Part shown: positions 30,932 to 42,488 of the stretch, piece after piece
Numbering within the stretch: the first letter of the stretch is position 1
Layout of the letters: each line of letters begins with the position of its first letter
Source: Ollibium composti
GTDB taxonomy: Bacteria; Pseudomonadota; Alphaproteobacteria; Rhizobiales; Rhizobiaceae
NCBI RefSeq assembly: GCF_004801285.1
Contig: NZ_SSNY01000003.1
Coordinates: 124,001 to 188,000, forward strand
DNA length: 64,000 nt
Direction: 5' to 3'
Position numbers and translations under genes: made by a program
Notes under the pieces: generated by a model
Database searches by the model: none
What the model saw: the letters and a program-made list of their open reading frames with translations, nothing else
What the model was told of the DNA's origin: nothing

Positions 30932-31186
30932 ATGCCGAAGCGCATCCTGCAGGGCACCGTCGTCAGCGACAAGAACGAGAAGACCGTCGTGGTCAAGGTC
31001 GAGCGTCGCTTCACCCACCCGGTGATGAAGAAGACCGTGCGTATGTCGAAGAAGTACAAGGCGCACGACGAGAACAACGCCCACAAGGTCGGCGACATCG
31101 TGTTCATTCAGGAATCGGCGCCGATCTCGAAGGACAAGCGCTGGGTGGTCGTCACCGCCGAGCAGGCCGAACAGGCCCAGGCGTAA
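30932..31186 (+). CDS. rpsQ: 30S ribosomal protein S17
   Basis: S17, 84 aa, binds the 5' domain of 16S rRNA early in assembly. It contains [20 protein letters not shown] and [20 protein letters not shown]. The length fits the family. A 71-base gap follows before rplN. Confidence 0.97.
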   Translation: MPKRILQGTVVSDKNEKTVVVKVERRFTHPVMKKTVRMSKKYKAHDENNAHKVGDIVFIQESAPISKDKRWVVVTAEQAEQAQA

Positions 31187-31257
31187 CGAACGAATTTTGG
31201 ACAGACCGGGGAAGGGCGATGCGCCCGTCCCGATAGAAAAGAAGAAGGCGGCCAGTC

Positions 31258-31626
31258 ATGATTCAGATGCAAACTAACCTGGACGTTGCCGACAATTCCG
31301 GCGCGCGCCGTGTCATGTGCATCAAGGTGCTGGGCGGCTCGAAGCGGAAGTATGCCTCCGTCGGCGACATCATCGTGGTGTCGATCAAGGAAGCCATTCC
31401 GCGCGGCCGCGTGAAGAAGGGCGACGTGATGAAGGCCGTGGTGGTTCGTACCGCCAAGGACATCCGCCGCCCCGACGGCAGCGTGATCCGTTTCGACAAG
31501 AACGCGGCCGTTCTCGTCGACAACAAGAAAGAGCCGGTGGGCACGCGTATCTTCGGCCCGGTTCCGCGCGAGCTTCGCGCCAAGAACCACATGAAGATCA
31601 TCTCGCTGGCCCCCGAAGTGCTGTAA
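31258..31626 (+). CDS. rplN: 50S ribosomal protein L14
   Basis: L14, 122 aa, contacts L19 and inter-subunit bridges. It begins [20 protein letters not shown] and ends [16 protein letters not shown]. All 122 residues of the usual length are present. It marks the start of the spc-type gene group (rplN-rplX-rplE). Confidence 0.97.
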   Translation: MIQMQTNLDVADNSGARRVMCIKVLGGSKRKYASVGDIIVVSIKEAIPRGRVKKGDVMKAVVVRTAKDIRRPDGSVIRFDKNAAVLVDNKKEPVGTRIFGPVPRELRAKNHMKIISLAPEVL

Positions 31627-31638
31627 GGAGCCGGACAA

Positions 31639-31953
31639 ATGCAGAAGATCCGTAAGGGCGACAAGGTCGTCGTGCTTGCCGGCAAGGACAAGGGCCGCTC
31701 CGGCGAAGTCGTGTCCGTGCAGCCGAAGGAAGACACCGCGATCGTTCGCGGCATCAACATCGTGGTCCGCCACCAGCGTCAGACCCAGTCGCAGGAAGGC
31801 GGCCTCATTCGCAAGGAAGCGCCGATCCATCTTTCGAACCTTGCTGTTGCCGACCCCAAGGACGGCAAGCCGACCCGCGTCGGCTTCAAGTTCGAGAAGG
31901 ACGGCAAGAAGGTGCGCTTCGCCAAGCGCTCGGGAGAAACGATCAATGGCTAA
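31639..31953 (+). CDS. rplX: 50S ribosomal protein L24
   Basis: L24, 104 aa, an assembly initiator of the 50S subunit. The KOW motif is [40 protein letters not shown] follows. Its last codons overlap the rplE start by 8 bases. Confidence 0.97.
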   Translation: MQKIRKGDKVVVLAGKDKGRSGEVVSVQPKEDTAIVRGINIVVRHQRQTQSQEGGLIRKEAPIHLSNLAVADPKDGKPTRVGFKFEKDGKKVRFAKRSGETING

Positions 31954-32518
31954 GGCAGCGCAGGCAGAAGCCAACAACACGCCGCGCCTGAAGAAGGTCT
32001 ACAACGAGACCATCCGCAAGGCGCTGCAGGAGCAGTTCAAGTACGACAACGAGATGCAGATCCCGCGTCTCGACAAGATCGTGCTGAACATGGGCGTCGG
32101 CGAAGCGACGGGCGATTCCAAGAAGCCTACGGTCGCCGCCGAGGACCTGTCGCAGATCGCCGGCCAGAAGGCCGTGGTGACCCGCGCGCGCAAGTCCATC
32201 GCCACCTTCAAGGTGCGCGAGAACATGCCGATCGGCACCAAGGTGACCCTGCGCGCCGAGCGCATGTACGAGTTCCTCGACCGCCTGGTCAACATCGCGC
32301 TGCCGCGCGTTCGCGACTTCCGCGGCCTGAACCCGAAGAGCTTCGACGGCCGTGGCAACTACGCCATGGGCATCAAGGAGCACATCGTGTTCCCGGAGAT
32401 CAACTATGACAAGGTCGATCAGATCTGGGGCATGGACATCATCGTTTGTACGACTGCGAAGACGGACGACGAGGCCAGGGCGTTGCTCAAGGCCTTCAAC
32501 TTCCCCTTCCGCCAGTAA
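31946..32518 (+). CDS. rplE: 50S ribosomal protein L5
   Basis: L5, 190 aa, binds 5S rRNA. The start at 31946 ([20 protein letters not shown]) lies within the end of rplX; the frame is open further upstream but that part is unconserved. Core sequences are [39 protein letters not shown] and [20 protein letters not shown]. The small overlap indicates coupled translation. Confidence 0.96.
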   Translation: MAKAAQAEANNTPRLKKVYNETIRKALQEQFKYDNEMQIPRLDKIVLNMGVGEATGDSKKPTVAAEDLSQIAGQKAVVTRARKSIATFKVRENMPIGTKVTLRAERMYEFLDRLVNIALPRVRDFRGLNPKSFDGRGNYAMGIKEHIVFPEINYDKVDQIWGMDIIVCTTAKTDDEARALLKAFNFPFRQ

Positions 32519-32545
32519 CGGCAGCGAGCAAAGGAAAAATCTGAA

Positions 32546-32851
32546 ATGGCAAAGACCAGCTCAGTTGAGAAGAACAATCGGCGGCGCAAGCTCGTCGCCC
32601 AGTACGCTGCCAAGCGTGCGGCGCTCAAGGCCATCGTCATGGATCAGTCCAAGCCGATGGACGAGCGTTTCCGTGCCCAGTTGAAGCTTTCGGCGCTGCC
32701 GCGCAACTCGGCCAAGATCCGCATCCGCAACCGCTGCGAAGTGACCGGCCGTCCGCGCGCCTACTATCGCAAGCTCGGCCTGTCGCGTATCGCGCTTCGC
32801 GATCTGGGCAATACCGGGCAGGTTCCGGGCCTGGTCAAGTCGAGCTGGTAA
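32546..32851 (+). CDS. rpsN: 30S ribosomal protein S14 (zinc-free type)
   Basis: S14, 101 aa. It contains [20 protein letters not shown] and [20 protein letters not shown]. Only one cysteine is present and there is no paired CxxC, so this is the zinc-independent form of about 100 residues. It follows rplE after 27 bases and precedes rpsH by 12. Confidence 0.97.
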   Translation: MAKTSSVEKNNRRRKLVAQYAAKRAALKAIVMDQSKPMDERFRAQLKLSALPRNSAKIRIRNRCEVTGRPRAYYRKLGLSRIALRDLGNTGQVPGLVKSSW

Positions 32852-32863
32852 GGAGGACACGAT

Positions 32864-33262
32864 ATGTCATTGAGCGATCCTCTCGGCGATATGCTGACCC
32901 GCATCCGCAACGCCTACGGCCGTAAGAAGTCGAGCGTTTCGACCCCGGCCTCGCGTCTGCGCGCCCGCGTTCTCGACGTGCTGAAGGCGGAAGGCTACAT
33001 CCGTGACTACAGCCAGACCGATTTCGACAACGGCAAGTCCGAGATCGAGATCGAGCTGAAGTATTTCGACGGCAATCCGGTGGTGCGCGAGATTTCCCGC
33101 GTCTCCAAGCCCGGCCGCCGCGTCTATGTTTCGGCCAAGTCCATCCCGCACGTCGCCAACGGCCTCGGCATCGCCATCCTTTCGACGCCGAAGGGCGTGA
33201 TGGCCGATCATGAAGCCCGCGAGCAGAACGTCGGCGGCGAAGTGCTCTGCCAGATCGTCTGA
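32864..33262 (+). CDS. rpsH: 30S ribosomal protein S8
   Basis: S8, 132 aa, binds the central domain of 16S rRNA and represses the spc operon in E. coli. It reads [20 protein letters not shown] and ends with the conserved [27 protein letters not shown] binding site precedes the ATG. Confidence 0.97.
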   Translation: MSLSDPLGDMLTRIRNAYGRKKSSVSTPASRLRARVLDVLKAEGYIRDYSQTDFDNGKSEIEIELKYFDGNPVVREISRVSKPGRRVYVSAKSIPHVANGLGIAILSTPKGVMADHEAREQNVGGEVLCQIV

Positions 33263-33299
33263 TCTAGAAGAGCGAACTGTAAGAAGCGAGGAGACGAAG

Positions 33300-33833
33300 A
33301 TGTCTCGTATTGGAAAGAAACCCGTCGCGGTGCCGCAGGGCGTGACCGCTTCGGTGAACGGCCAGACCGTCTCGGCCAAGGGGCCGAAGGGCGAGCTGAA
33401 GTTCGTCGTCAACGACGAGGTTCTGGTGAAGCTGGAGGACGGCAACATCTCCGTCCAGCCGCGTGACGATTCCAAGGACGCGCGCTCCAAGTGGGGCATG
33501 TCGCGCACGCAGATCGTCAACATCCTGACCGGCGTGAAGGACGGCTTCGAAAAGAAGCTCGAGATCACCGGCGTCGGCTATCGCGCCGCCATGCAGGGCA
33601 AGGACCTGCAGCTTGCGCTCGGCTTCTCGCACGACGTCGTCTACAAGACGCCGGCCGGCATCACCATCTCGACGCCGAAGCCGACCGAGATCAGCGTCGT
33701 CGGCATCGACAAGCAGCAGGTTGGCCAGGTCGCCGCCGAGATCCGCGAATATCGCGGCCCCGAGCCCTACAAGGGCAAGGGCGTGCGCTATGCCGGCGAG
33801 CGCATCGTGCGCAAGGAAGGCAAGAAGAAGTAA
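33300..33833 (+). CDS. rplF: 50S ribosomal protein L6
   Basis: L6, 177 aa, lies near the sarcin-ricin loop. The start [15 protein letters not shown] at 33300 follows GAGGAGA; the frame extends upstream into rpsH without conservation. The C-terminal motif [20 protein letters not shown] is intact. The gene ends GKKK-stop, and a repetitive hairpin begins immediately after the stop. Confidence 0.97.
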   Translation: MSRIGKKPVAVPQGVTASVNGQTVSAKGPKGELKFVVNDEVLVKLEDGNISVQPRDDSKDARSKWGMSRTQIVNILTGVKDGFEKKLEITGVGYRAAMQGKDLQLALGFSHDVVYKTPAGITISTPKPTEISVVGIDKQQVGQVAAEIREYRGPEPYKGKGVRYAGERIVRKEGKKK

Positions 33834-33916
33834 TTTAGGGCAATAAGGCAGTAGGGCATTAGGGCAATAAGTTTGGGCAACATACTGCCCTACTGCCTTA
33901 CCCACCTACTGCCCTA
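33834..33916. repeat. AGGGCAATA-type hairpin repeat after rplF
   Basis: The 165-base gap between rplF and rplR opens with short degenerate units of the form AGGGCAATAAGGCAGT. TAAGGCAGTAGGGCA (33844-33858) and TGCCCTACTGCCTTA (33886-33900) form a perfect 15-bp stem with a 27-base loop. A second element of the same style lies after rpsM at 38535-38620. Both begin at the same local sequence, a Lys-Lys-Lys-stop followed by TTTAGGG. Confidence 0.8.
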
Positions 33917-33998
33917 CAACTCAACGCCACGGGGAATTGTCGCGGGAGCCAGGCTACCGCACACGGCAAACCCCGGTTTATGAAGGCAGGAACAGACC

Positions 33999-34358
33999 AT
34001 GGCAGACAAGGCCACAACCCAGAAGCGCGCGCAGCGCATCCGCCGCCAGATCAAGAAGGTCGCCGGCGACCGCCCGCGTCTTTCGGTGCACCGCACCTCC
34101 AAGAACATCTACGCCCAGGTGATCGACGACGCGAAGGGCCACACGCTGGCCGCCGCCTCGACACTGGAGAAGGATTTCAAGGCCGGTAAGAAGACGGGCG
34201 CCGACAGCGCCGCTGCCGCCGCGATCGGCAAGCTGGTCGCCGAGCGCGCGGTCAAGGCCGGCGTCAAGGAGGTCGTGTTCGACCGTGGTGCCTACATCTA
34301 TCACGGCCGCGTCAAGGCGCTGGCCGAAGCGGCCCGCGAGGGTGGCCTGAGCTTCTAA
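33999..34358 (+). CDS. rplR: 50S ribosomal protein L18
   Basis: L18, 119 aa, binds 5S rRNA with L5. It contains [20 protein letters not shown] and the C-terminal [20 protein letters not shown]. It is split from rplF by a 165-base gap with a repeat hairpin, an unusually wide space for this operon. Confidence 0.97.
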   Translation: MADKATTQKRAQRIRRQIKKVAGDRPRLSVHRTSKNIYAQVIDDAKGHTLAAASTLEKDFKAGKKTGADSAAAAAIGKLVAERAVKAGVKEVVFDRGAYIYHGRVKALAEAAREGGLSF

Positions 34359-34507
34359 AACCGCTTCTGCAACGGTTGCGGCAAAAAAGTTGCTGACTTT
34401 TGCGCCGGGATCGTTCACAGGAAGCGCGATTTCGCCGCCGGCGGCCCGAAAACGGGGCGCCGGCATTTCAGCAGCCAGTGCTACCGGAAAAGAACAAGGA
34501 CTAGGAT
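34359..34507. repeat. AAAAGT-TGCNG-ACTTTT palindromic repeat, copy 2
   Basis: This 149-base spacer before rpsE contains AAAAAAGT-TGCTG-ACTTTT (about 34383-34401), the same arms and loop pattern as the element before rpoB at 8166-8188. The rest of the spacer is GC-rich without a clear fold. Presence of both between co-transcribed genes suggests a mobile or spreading small palindrome. Confidence 0.5.
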
Positions 34508-35077
34508 ATGGCACAGGAACCCAGGGAACGCGGCCGCGATCGTGGCCGTGACCGCGAGGAGCGCGACGACGGCATCGTCGACAAGCTCGTTCACATCAAC
34601 CGCGTCGCCAAGGTGGTCAAGGGTGGCCGTCGCTTCGGCTTCGCCGCCCTCGTCGTCGTCGGCGACCAGAAGGGCCGCGTCGGCTTCGGCCACGGCAAGG
34701 CGCGCGAAGTGCCGGAAGCCATCCGCAAGGCGACCGAGTCGGCCAAGCGCGACATGATCTTCGTGCCGCTGCGTTCCGGCCGCACGCTGCATCATGACGT
34801 GGAAGGCCGCTGGGGCGCCGGCAAGGTGCTGCTGCGCGCCGCCAAGCCCGGTACCGGCATCATCGCCGGTGGCCCGATGCGCGCCGTCTTCGAGACGCTC
34901 GGCATGCACGACGTCGTCGCCAAGTCGATGGGCTCGTCGAACCCCTACAACATGGTTCGCGCCACCTTCGACGCGCTCAAGAGCCAGATGCATCCCAAGG
35001 ATGTGGCTGCTGCGCGCGGCATCAAGTATTCGACCCTTCAGGCCCGCCGCGGCACCGCCGTTGCGGCTGAAGAGTAA
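34508..35077 (+). CDS. rpsE: 30S ribosomal protein S5
   Basis: S5, 189 aa, shapes the mRNA entry and decoding fidelity. An Arg/Asp/Glu-rich N-terminal tail (about 1-20) is common in alphaproteobacteria. The double-stranded RNA-binding part is [20 protein letters not shown] and the core has [20 protein letters not shown]. rpmD follows after 18 bases. Confidence 0.97.
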   Translation: MAQEPRERGRDRGRDREERDDGIVDKLVHINRVAKVVKGGRRFGFAALVVVGDQKGRVGFGHGKAREVPEAIRKATESAKRDMIFVPLRSGRTLHHDVEGRWGAGKVLLRAAKPGTGIIAGGPMRAVFETLGMHDVVAKSMGSSNPYNMVRATFDALKSQMHPKDVAAARGIKYSTLQARRGTAVAAEE

Positions 35078-35095
35078 GCTGGAAGGACCACGAAA

Positions 35096-35293
35096 ATGGC
35101 CAAGAAAGCTGCCAAGACCATCACCGTCGAGCAGATCGGCTCGCCGATCCGCCGGCCGAAGGAACAGCGTGCCACGCTGGTCGGCCTCGGCCTGAACAAG
35201 ATGCACAAGCGGCGCACGCTGGAGGACACGCCTTCGGTGCGCGGCATGATCGCCGCCGTTTCGCACCTCGTCCGCGTCGTCGACGAGGCCTGA
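35096..35293 (+). CDS. rpmD: 50S ribosomal protein L30
   Basis: L30, 65 aa. It contains [20 protein letters not shown] and [20 protein letters not shown], the family core. It lies between rpsE and rplO with short gaps (18 and 21 bases), part of one transcript. Confidence 0.96.
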   Translation: MAKKAAKTITVEQIGSPIRRPKEQRATLVGLGLNKMHKRRTLEDTPSVRGMIAAVSHLVRVVDEA

Positions 35294-35314
35294 TAGGCGC
35301 GCAGGAGAAAGACC

Positions 35315-35788
35315 ATGAAACTCAACGATCTGCGTGACAACGAAGGCGCGACCCATTCCAAGAAACGTCTCGGCCGTGGCATCGGCTCGGGCTCCGGCAA
35401 GACCGGCGGCCGCGGCGTCAAGGGCCAGAAGTCCCGCTCCGGCGTCGCCATCAACGGCTTCGAGGGCGGCCAGATGCCGCTCTACCGCCGTCTGCCGAAG
35501 CGCGGCTTCAACAACATCTTCGCGAAGCACTTCGTGACGGTGTCGCTGGCCCGCATCCAGGCCGCGATCGACGCCAAGAAGCTCGACGCCAAGGAAACGG
35601 TCAATGCCGAGGCGCTGGTCAAGGCCGGCGTCATCCGCCGCGTCAAGGACGGCGTTCGCATCCTTTCCGACGGCGAACTGAAGGCCAAGGTCGCCTTCGA
35701 CGTTGCCGGCGCTTCCAAGGCCGCTCTCGAGAAGATCGAGAAGGCCGGCGGCTCCGTCAAGCTGCCCGAGAAGGCGGCCGCCGAGTAA
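35315..35788 (+). CDS. rplO: 50S ribosomal protein L15
   Basis: L15, 157 aa, a late assembly protein with a long basic N-terminal extension. It reads [20 protein letters not shown], then [20 protein letters not shown] and [20 protein letters not shown]. After its stop a 253-base gap with a GC hairpin and a palindromic repeat precedes secY. Confidence 0.97.
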   Translation: MKLNDLRDNEGATHSKKRLGRGIGSGSGKTGGRGVKGQKSRSGVAINGFEGGQMPLYRRLPKRGFNNIFAKHFVTVSLARIQAAIDAKKLDAKETVNAEALVKAGVIRRVKDGVRILSDGELKAKVAFDVAGASKAALEKIEKAGGSVKLPEKAAAE

Positions 35789-35833
35789 GCGCCGGGGGTA
35801 GGGCGCCTGGCGCCCCGATCCGTCCCGTAAACG

Positions 35834-35857
35834 AGCGGCCGCGTCAGTGCGGCCGCT
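35834..35857. terminator. GC hairpin after rplO
   Basis: AGCGGCCGC (35834-35842) pairs perfectly with GCGGCCGCT (35849-35857), loop GTCAGT. Only TTGCATATT follows, so it is not a full intrinsic terminator. It may attenuate or protect the upstream message before secY. Confidence 0.4.
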
Positions 35858-35931
35858 TGCATATTCGGGACTGCGAGCTTATCTCGGTTTCGCGCGTCGC
35901 CTGATCGGGCGCCTTTGCAGCGAGACCTAGA

Positions 35932-35975
35932 GCAATTTCAGGACAAGCGGGAACCGGTTTTCCGCCCGGAATTGC
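35932..35975. repeat. rhizobial palindromic intergenic element before secY
   Basis: The sequence from AGAGCAATTTC through GCGGGAACCGGTTTTCCGC to GGAATTGC has nested arms: GCAATT (35932-35937) with AATTGC (35970-35975), and GCGGGAA with TTTCCGC inside. It is followed by AAACAAAAGCGAGCG. This layout is the very common rhizobial intergenic palindrome. A sibling lies before rplQ at 40189-40232. Confidence 0.65.
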
Positions 35976-36041
35976 GAGAAAACAAAAGCGAGCGTTTCCG
36001 CGCTTCGAAGGAAGCGGAGATGCCCCGGCGGAGAATCAGGC

Positions 36042-37378
<1,337 letters not shown>

Positions 37379-37382
<4 letters not shown>

Positions 37383-37963
37383 GGTTGATATTGCTTGGCC
37401 CGCCGGGAGCGGGCAAGGGGACGCAGGCACAGCGCATCGTCGAGAGAAACGGTGTGCCGCAACTCTCCACCGGCGACATGCTGCGCGCGGCGGTGAAGAA
37501 CGGCACCGAGGTCGGCAAGCGCGCCAAGGCGGTGATGGATGCCGGCGAACTGGTGTCGGACGCCATCGTCAACGCCATCGTCGCCGAGCGGATCGACCAG
37601 CCCGATTGCGCGGGCGGCTTCATCCTCGACGGCTATCCGCGCACACTGCCGCAGGCCGATGCGGTGGAAGCGATGTTGGCCGAGCGCGGCCTCAAGCTCG
37701 ACGCCGTGGTCGAACTGGTCGTCGACGACAAGGCGCTCGTCGGCCGGATCGTGAAGCGGGCGAAGGACGCCGAGGCGGCCGGGCAGCCGGTGCGCAAGGA
37801 CGACAATCCGGAGGTGTTCGAGGAACGCCTGCGCGAATATTACAAGAAGACCGCCCCGCTCATCGGCTACTACTACGCCAAGGGCAGCCTGAAGAGCGTC
37901 GACGGCATGGCTGACATCGATGCGGTGACCCGTCAGATCGAAGGCGTTCTCGCCGGCGCCTGA
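37379..37963 (+). CDS. adk: adenylate kinase (short form)
   Basis: Adk, 194 aa, interconverts AMP, ADP and ATP. The P-loop is [18 protein letters not shown] (residues 4-21); the AMP site has [11 protein letters not shown] and [10 protein letters not shown]. At 194 residues it is the short form without the extended zinc-type LID. It is coupled to secY by a 4-base overlap, the usual secY-adk arrangement. Confidence 0.97.
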
Positions 37964-38165
37964 CCTGAAAATCGAAGACCGCCCTTGACGGGGAGGCCGC
38001 CGTGGCGTATGGCGGCCCGTCTCCCGATCAGGCACGAGGCTTGCTTGTCCGCACGGACGAGGCAAGACGGCTTTGAACTGGAACCCCCGCAAGGGCCGGG
38101 CTCCACCGGACGCGGGACATCTTGGATAGCGCCAGCTTTGCTGGCCCATATGGAGAAGAGAGAAA

Positions 38166-38534
38166 ATGGCCCGTATAGCCGGCGTCAACATCCCGACCAA
38201 CAAGCGCGTCGTCATCGCGCTCCAGTACATTCACGGCATCGGCAAGAAGTTTGCCCAGGAGATCGTCGACAAGGTCGGCATCCCCGCCGAGCGCCGCGTC
38301 AACCAGCTCACCGACGCCGAGGTGCTCGCCATCCGCGAGACCATCGACCGCGACTACCAGGTCGAAGGTGACTTGCGCCGCGAAGTCTCGATGAACATCA
38401 AGCGGCTGATGGATTTGGGCAGCTACCGCGGCCTGCGTCACCGCCGCTCGCTGCCGGTCCGCGGCCAGCGCACGCACACCAACGCCCGCACCCGCAAGGG
38501 CCCGGCGAAGGCGATCGCGGGCAAGAAGAAGTAA
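38166..38534 (+). CDS. rpsM: 30S ribosomal protein S13
   Basis: S13, 122 aa, contacts the P-site tRNA and forms inter-subunit bridges. It reads [20 protein letters not shown] and contains [20 protein letters not shown] and the basic [21 protein letters not shown] 202-base gap separates it from adk. It ends GKKK-stop and is followed directly by a repeat hairpin similar to that after rplF. Confidence 0.97.
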   Translation: MARIAGVNIPTNKRVVIALQYIHGIGKKFAQEIVDKVGIPAERRVNQLTDAEVLAIRETIDRDYQVEGDLRREVSMNIKRLMDLGSYRGLRHRRSLPVRGQRTHTNARTRKGPAKAIAGKKK

Positions 38535-38625
38535 TTTAGGGGAATAAGGGAATAGGGGAGTAAGGCAATAGGTTTGGGTTCGCCCTATTCCCATATTGCC
38601 CTATTCCCTTACTCCCTCTCCCCAA
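38535..38625. repeat. AGGGAATA-type hairpin repeat after rpsM
   Basis: Degenerate units AGGGGAATAAGGGAATAGGG run from the stop codon. TAAGGGAATAGGG (38545-38557) and CCCTATTCCCTTA (38599-38611) form a perfect 13-bp stem. The element is the sibling of 33834-33916: same position relative to the stop, same TTTAGGG junction, same kind of 7-base repeats, but different unit spelling (GGAATA against GCAATA/GCAGTA). Confidence 0.8.
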
Positions 38626-38676
38626 GGTGTAGCCGCTGGAACTACGGCGGCGTAGAGATCGACTGAAAGGAAAGAC

Positions 38677-39066
38677 ATGGCCAAGGAAGCCACCCGCGTT
38701 CGCCGCCGCGAACGCAAGAACATTTCGTCGGGCGTCGCCCACGTCAATTCGACCTTCAACAACACCATGATCACCATCTCCGACGCGCAGGGCAATGCGA
38801 TTGCCTGGTCGTCGGCCGGTGCGCAGGGTTTCAAGGGTTCGCGCAAGTCGACTCCGTTCGCCGCCCAGATGGCTGCCGAGGACGTCGCCAAGAAGGCGCA
38901 GGAACACGGCATGCGCACCCTCGAGGTCGAGGTCTGCGGTCCGGGTTCGGGGCGTGAATCGGCGCTGCGCGCGCTGCAGGCGGCCGGCTTCATGATCACC
39001 TCGATCCGCGACGTGACGCCGATCCCGCACAATGGCTGCCGCCCGCGCAAGAAGCGGCGCGTCTAA
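38677..39066 (+). CDS. rpsK: 30S ribosomal protein S11
   Basis: S11, 129 aa, forms the platform with S18 and S21. It contains [40 protein letters not shown] and ends CRPRKKRRV. It starts 142 bases after rpsM because of the inserted repeat. AGGAAAG precedes the ATG. Confidence 0.97.
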   Translation: MAKEATRVRRRERKNISSGVAHVNSTFNNTMITISDAQGNAIAWSSAGAQGFKGSRKSTPFAAQMAAEDVAKKAQEHGMRTLEVEVCGPGSGRESALRALQAAGFMITSIRDVTPIPHNGCRPRKKRRV

Positions 39067-39171
39067 CAAGAATAAAGGTCCGTATCGGCGCCCGCGAACA
39101 ACGGGCGCCTTTGCGGTTTCCAGGTCGCCCGCCACGATTGGATGGTGGCGGGGAAACGGAAGGAAGGCAAC

Positions 39172-40182
39172 ATGATCCAGAAAAACTGGCAGGACCTGAT
39201 CAAGCCGAACAAGATCGAGTTCTCCTCCAAGAACAAGACGCTGACCACGCTGGTCGCCGAACCGCTCGAGCGCGGCTTCGGCCTGACGCTCGGCAACGCG
39301 CTCAGGCGCGTGCTTCTGTCGTCGCTGCGCGGTGCCGCCGTCACCGCCGTCCAGATCGACGGCGTGCTGCACGAGTTCTCCTCCATCGCCGGCGTGCGTG
39401 AGGACGTCACCGACATCGTCCTCAACATCAAGGAAATCGCCATCAAGATGGAAGGCGACGGGCCGAAGCGCATGGTCGTGCGCAAGCAGGGTCCGGGCGC
39501 CGTCACCGCCGGCGACATCCAGACCGTGGGCGACGTCGAGATCCTCAACCCCGACCACGTCATCTGCACGCTGGACGAGGGCGCGGAAATCCGCATGGAG
39601 TTCACCGTCGACACCGGCAAGGGCTATGTGCCGGCCGAGCGCAACCGCGCCGAGGACGCGCCGATCGGCCTGATCCCGGTCGACTCGCTCTATTCGCCGG
39701 TCAAGAAGGTGTCCTACAAGGTCGAGAACACCCGCCACGGCGAGGAACTCGACAAGGACAAGCTGACCATGTCGATCGAGACCGACGGTTCGATCTCGGG
39801 CGAGGACGCGGTGGCTTTCGCCGCCCGCATCCTGCAGGATCAGCTCGGCCTGTTCGTCAACTTCGAGGAGCCGCACAAGGAAGTCGCCACCGAGGCCGTC
39901 ACCGAGCTCGCCTTCAACCCGGCGCTGCTCAAGAAGGTGGACGAGCTGGAGCTGTCGGTTCGTTCGGCCAACTGCCTGAAGAACGACAACATCGTCTACA
40001 TCGGCGACCTGATCCAGAAGACCGAGGCGGAGATGCTGCGCACCCCGAACTTCGGCCGCAAGTCGCTGAACGAGATCAAGGAAGTGCTCGCGGCAATGGG
40101 CCTGCACCTCGGCATGGAAGTGCCGGACTGGCCGCCGGAGAACATCGAAGACCTCGCCAAGCGTTACGAAGACCAGTACTGA
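39172..40182 (+). CDS. rpoA: DNA-directed RNA polymerase subunit alpha
   Basis: The alpha subunit, 336 aa, starts polymerase assembly. The start [12 protein letters not shown] at 39172 follows AGGAAGG; an in-frame ATG ten codons earlier is unconserved. The N-terminal dimerisation domain includes [20 protein letters not shown]. The C-terminal domain ([20 protein letters not shown] to [20 protein letters not shown]) binds UP elements and activators. A 162-base gap with a palindromic repeat separates it from rplQ. Confidence 0.98.
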   Translation: MIQKNWQDLIKPNKIEFSSKNKTLTTLVAEPLERGFGLTLGNALRRVLLSSLRGAAVTAVQIDGVLHEFSSIAGVREDVTDIVLNIKEIAIKMEGDGPKRMVVRKQGPGAVTAGDIQTVGDVEILNPDHVICTLDEGAEIRMEFTVDTGKGYVPAERNRAEDAPIGLIPVDSLYSPVKKVSYKVENTRHGEELDKDKLTMSIETDGSISGEDAVAFAARILQDQLGLFVNFEEPHKEVATEAVTELAFNPALLKKVDELELSVRSANCLKNDNIVYIGDLIQKTEAEMLRTPNFGRKSLNEIKEVLAAMGLHLGMEVPDWPPENIEDLAKRYEDQY

Positions 40183-40188
40183 ACAGAA

Positions 40189-40232
40189 GCATTTCCAGCA
40201 AAAGTGCAACGCGGTTTTGCGTCCGGAAATGC
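40189..40232. repeat. rhizobial palindromic intergenic element before rplQ
   Basis: GCATTTCC (40189-40196) pairs perfectly with GGAAATGC (40225-40232), and inside it GCAAAA pairs with TTTTGC. The loop reads AGTGCAACGCGG. This is the common rhizobial intergenic palindrome (GCATTTCCNG...CCGGAAATGC), a sibling of 35932-35975. Confidence 0.7.
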
Positions 40233-40344
40233 GGCATAGAAGTAAATAGAACATGGTGCCAAGGACCGGTTCGCCGGTCCGACGGCCATGTGGAAAACCA
40301 TCAGAGGCCGTGGCCTCTTGAACAATTGAAGAAGGAAAAGACCC

Positions 40345-40770
40345 ATGCGCCACGGTTTCCAGGGCCGCCGCTTCTCCCGCAGCCAGAGCCATCGGAAGGC
40401 GATGTTCGCCAACCTCGCCGTCTCGCTCATCGAGCATGAGCAGATCGTCACCACCCTGCCGAAGGCGAAGGACCTGCGTCCCATCGTCGAGAAGCTGGTG
40501 ACGCTCGGCAAGCGCGGCGACCTGCACGCCCGCCGCCAAGTGATCGCCCAGATCGGCAACGAGGGCGTCGTCAAGCGCCTGTTCGACACCATCGCGCCGC
40601 GTTATGCGGAGCGTCACGGCGGCTACCTGCGCATCATGAAGGCCGGCTTCCGCCAGGGCGACAACGCCCCGATGGCCGTCATCGAGTTCGTCGACCGCGA
40701 CACGTCCGCCAAGGGCGCCGTCGACCGCGCCCGCCTCGAGGCGGAAGGCACGGAGGAAGCCGCGGCCTGA
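40345..40770 (+). CDS. rplQ: 50S ribosomal protein L17
   Basis: L17, 141 aa, near the tunnel exit. It reads [20 protein letters not shown] and contains [20 protein letters not shown] and [20 protein letters not shown]. It closes the alpha cluster and is followed 27 bases later by an intrinsic terminator. Confidence 0.97.
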   Translation: MRHGFQGRRFSRSQSHRKAMFANLAVSLIEHEQIVTTLPKAKDLRPIVEKLVTLGKRGDLHARRQVIAQIGNEGVVKRLFDTIAPRYAERHGGYLRIMKAGFRQGDNAPMAVIEFVDRDTSAKGAVDRARLEAEGTEEAAA

Positions 40771-40797
40771 CAGGCGCGGTCTTTAACAGAACGGATC

Positions 40798-40820
40798 AAG
40801 GGGCCTTCGGGCCCCTTTTT
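40798..40820 (+). terminator. rplQ intrinsic terminator
   Basis: AAGGGGCC pairs with GGCCCCTT around a short TTCG-type loop, followed by TTT. It ends the ribosomal protein super-cluster. Confidence 0.9.
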
Positions 40821-40853
40821 CGTTGCGCCCGTTGCACCGATGCCGGCTGTGCA

Positions 40854-40893
40854 TCGTCATGGCCCTTTAATCGCATCGTCATCGCACGGTCAT
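40854..40893 (+). promoter_or_regulatory. tandem Pho boxes upstream of alkaline phosphatase
   Basis: Four 7-base direct repeats occur at exact 11-base spacing: TCGTCAT (40854), CTTTAAT (40865), TCGTCAT (40876) and CGGTCAT (40887). The PhoB box is two CTGTCAT repeats separated by four bases, so this reads as two boxes in series. The match is best for the downstream pair. With the phosphatase start at 40955, the location fits PhoB activation under phosphate limitation. Confidence 0.78.
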
Positions 40894-40954
40894 GCGTTTG
40901 GAACAGAAGGGGAGAGCAAAGAGCGATCCCCAACCCGTTCGAAGGAAAATCCTC

Positions 40955-42409
40955 ATGACCAGACATTCGCGCATTTCTCTGCTGGCCACCGTTGCCGCCG
41001 CGACCTTACTCGCCTCCGGCGCCAGCCAGGCGCAGGATGCTGCCGACGCCTATCTCCAGCGCGCCGCCAAGGGCGACATAACCCAGCCCGGCGGCGCCCG
41101 CCGGCTTAACGGCGACGCCACCGCTGCCTTGCAAGCCATGATCAACGACGGCGAGGTGAAGAACGTCATCCTGTTCATCGGCGACGGCATGGGCGATTCC
41201 GAGATCACCGTGGCGCGCAACTATGCCGAAGGTGCCGGCGGCTTCTTCAAGGGCATCGACGCCCTGCCGATCACCGGCCAGTACACCCACTATGCGCTCG
41301 ACAAGGAAACCGCCAAGCCGAGCTACGTCACCGATTCGGCCGCTTCCGGCACCGCTTGGGCAACCGGCGTGAAGACCTACAACGGCGCCGTCGGCGTCGA
41401 TGTCCACGGCAAGCCGCACAAGACGCTGATCGAGCTTGCCAAGGCGGCGGGGCTCGCCACCGGCGACGTCTCCACCGCCGAAATCCAGGATGCCACGCCG
41501 GCCGTGCTGCTCGCCCATGTCGCGCAGCGCAAGTGCTACGGGCCGAAGGCCACCGCGGAAAAATGCCCGGCCGACGCGCTGGAGAACGGCGGCCTCGGCT
41601 CCATCTCCGAACAGCTCCTGAACACCCGCGCCGACGTCGTGCTGGGTGGCGGCGCCAAGAGCTTCGGCGAGGTCGCCAGGGCCGGCGACTGGAAGGACAA
41701 GACCCTGCTCGACCAGGCCAGGGAGCGCGGCTTTGCCGTCGTGATGAACGCGGACGAACTGGCCGCCGTCACGGTGGCCAATCAGGACAAGCCGGTGCTC
41801 GGCCTGTTCTCGGAAGGCAACATGCCGGTGCGCTGGAAGGGCCCCAAGGCCGCTCACTACGGCAACATCGACCAGCCGGCCATAACCTGCGAGCCCAACG
41901 CCGAGCGCGCCGCCTCGGTGCCGACGCTGGCGGCGATGACCAACAAGGCGATCGATCTGCTGAAAACCAACGACAAGGGCTTCTTCCTGCAGGTCGAGGG
42001 CGCCTCCATCGACAAGCAGGACCACGCGGCCAACCCCTGCGGCCAGATCGGCGAGACGGTCGATCTCGACGAGGCCGTGCAGGTCGGACTGGAGTTCGCC
42101 AAGACCAACGGCAAGACGCTGGTCATCGTTACCGCCGACCACGCCCACGCCAGCCAGATCATCCCGAACGGCGTGAAGGCGCCCGGCCTCACCCAGGCGC
42201 TCAACACCAAGGACGGCACGGTGATGACGGTGACCTACGGGAACTCCGAGGAAGCGGACGACCAGGAACACACCGGCGCGCAACTCCGCGTCGCCGCCTT
42301 CGGTCCGCATGCCGCCAATTTCGCCGGCCTGACCGACCAGACGGACATGTTCTACACCATCTCCGATGCGCTGAAGCTCCAGCCCGAGCAGCGCGCCGAC
42401 GCGCAGTAA
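40955..42409 (+). CDS. phoA: alkaline phosphatase (PhoA type)
   Basis: A 484-aa periplasmic phosphomonoesterase. The chosen start (40955) follows GAAGGAAAA; an in-frame ATG 21 codons upstream overlaps the Pho box area. Residues 1-27 form a signal peptide ([19 protein letters not shown]). Asp77 in FIGDGMG and the phosphorylated Ser128 in [13 protein letters not shown] are spaced as in E. coli PhoA (51 residues apart). [14 protein letters not shown] and [11 protein letters not shown] give the remaining metal ligands. Two cysteine pairs may form disulfides. Regulated by the tandem Pho boxes upstream. Confidence 0.92.
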   Translation: MTRHSRISLLATVAAATLLASGASQAQDAADAYLQRAAKGDITQPGGARRLNGDATAALQAMINDGEVKNVILFIGDGMGDSEITVARNYAEGAGGFFKGIDALPITGQYTHYALDKETAKPSYVTDSAASGTAWATGVKTYNGAVGVDVHGKPHKTLIELAKAAGLATGDVSTAEIQDATPAVLLAHVAQRKCYGPKATAEKCPADALENGGLGSISEQLLNTRADVVLGGGAKSFGEVARAGDWKDKTLLDQARERGFAVVMNADELAAVTVANQDKPVLGLFSEGNMPVRWKGPKAAHYGNIDQPAITCEPNAERAASVPTLAAMTNKAIDLLKTNDKGFFLQVEGASIDKQDHAANPCGQIGETVDLDEAVQVGLEFAKTNGKTLVIVTADHAHASQIIPNGVKAPGLTQALNTKDGTVMTVTYGNSEEADDQEHTGAQLRVAAFGPHAANFAGLTDQTDMFYTISDALKLQPEQRADAQ

Positions 42410-42457
42410 GCCGGTTTCCCAGGACGTCGGCCTATCTGGCCGGCGCTTCCTTAGCGG

Positions 42458-42488
42458 GGCCGCACAGAGATTGCTCTGTGCGGCCTTT
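42458..42488 (+). terminator. terminator after alkaline phosphatase
   Basis: GGCCGCACAGAG (42458-42469) pairs perfectly with CTCTGTGCGGCC (42474-42485), loop ATTG, followed by TTTCATTTT. It lies 49 bases after the stop. Confidence 0.85.
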
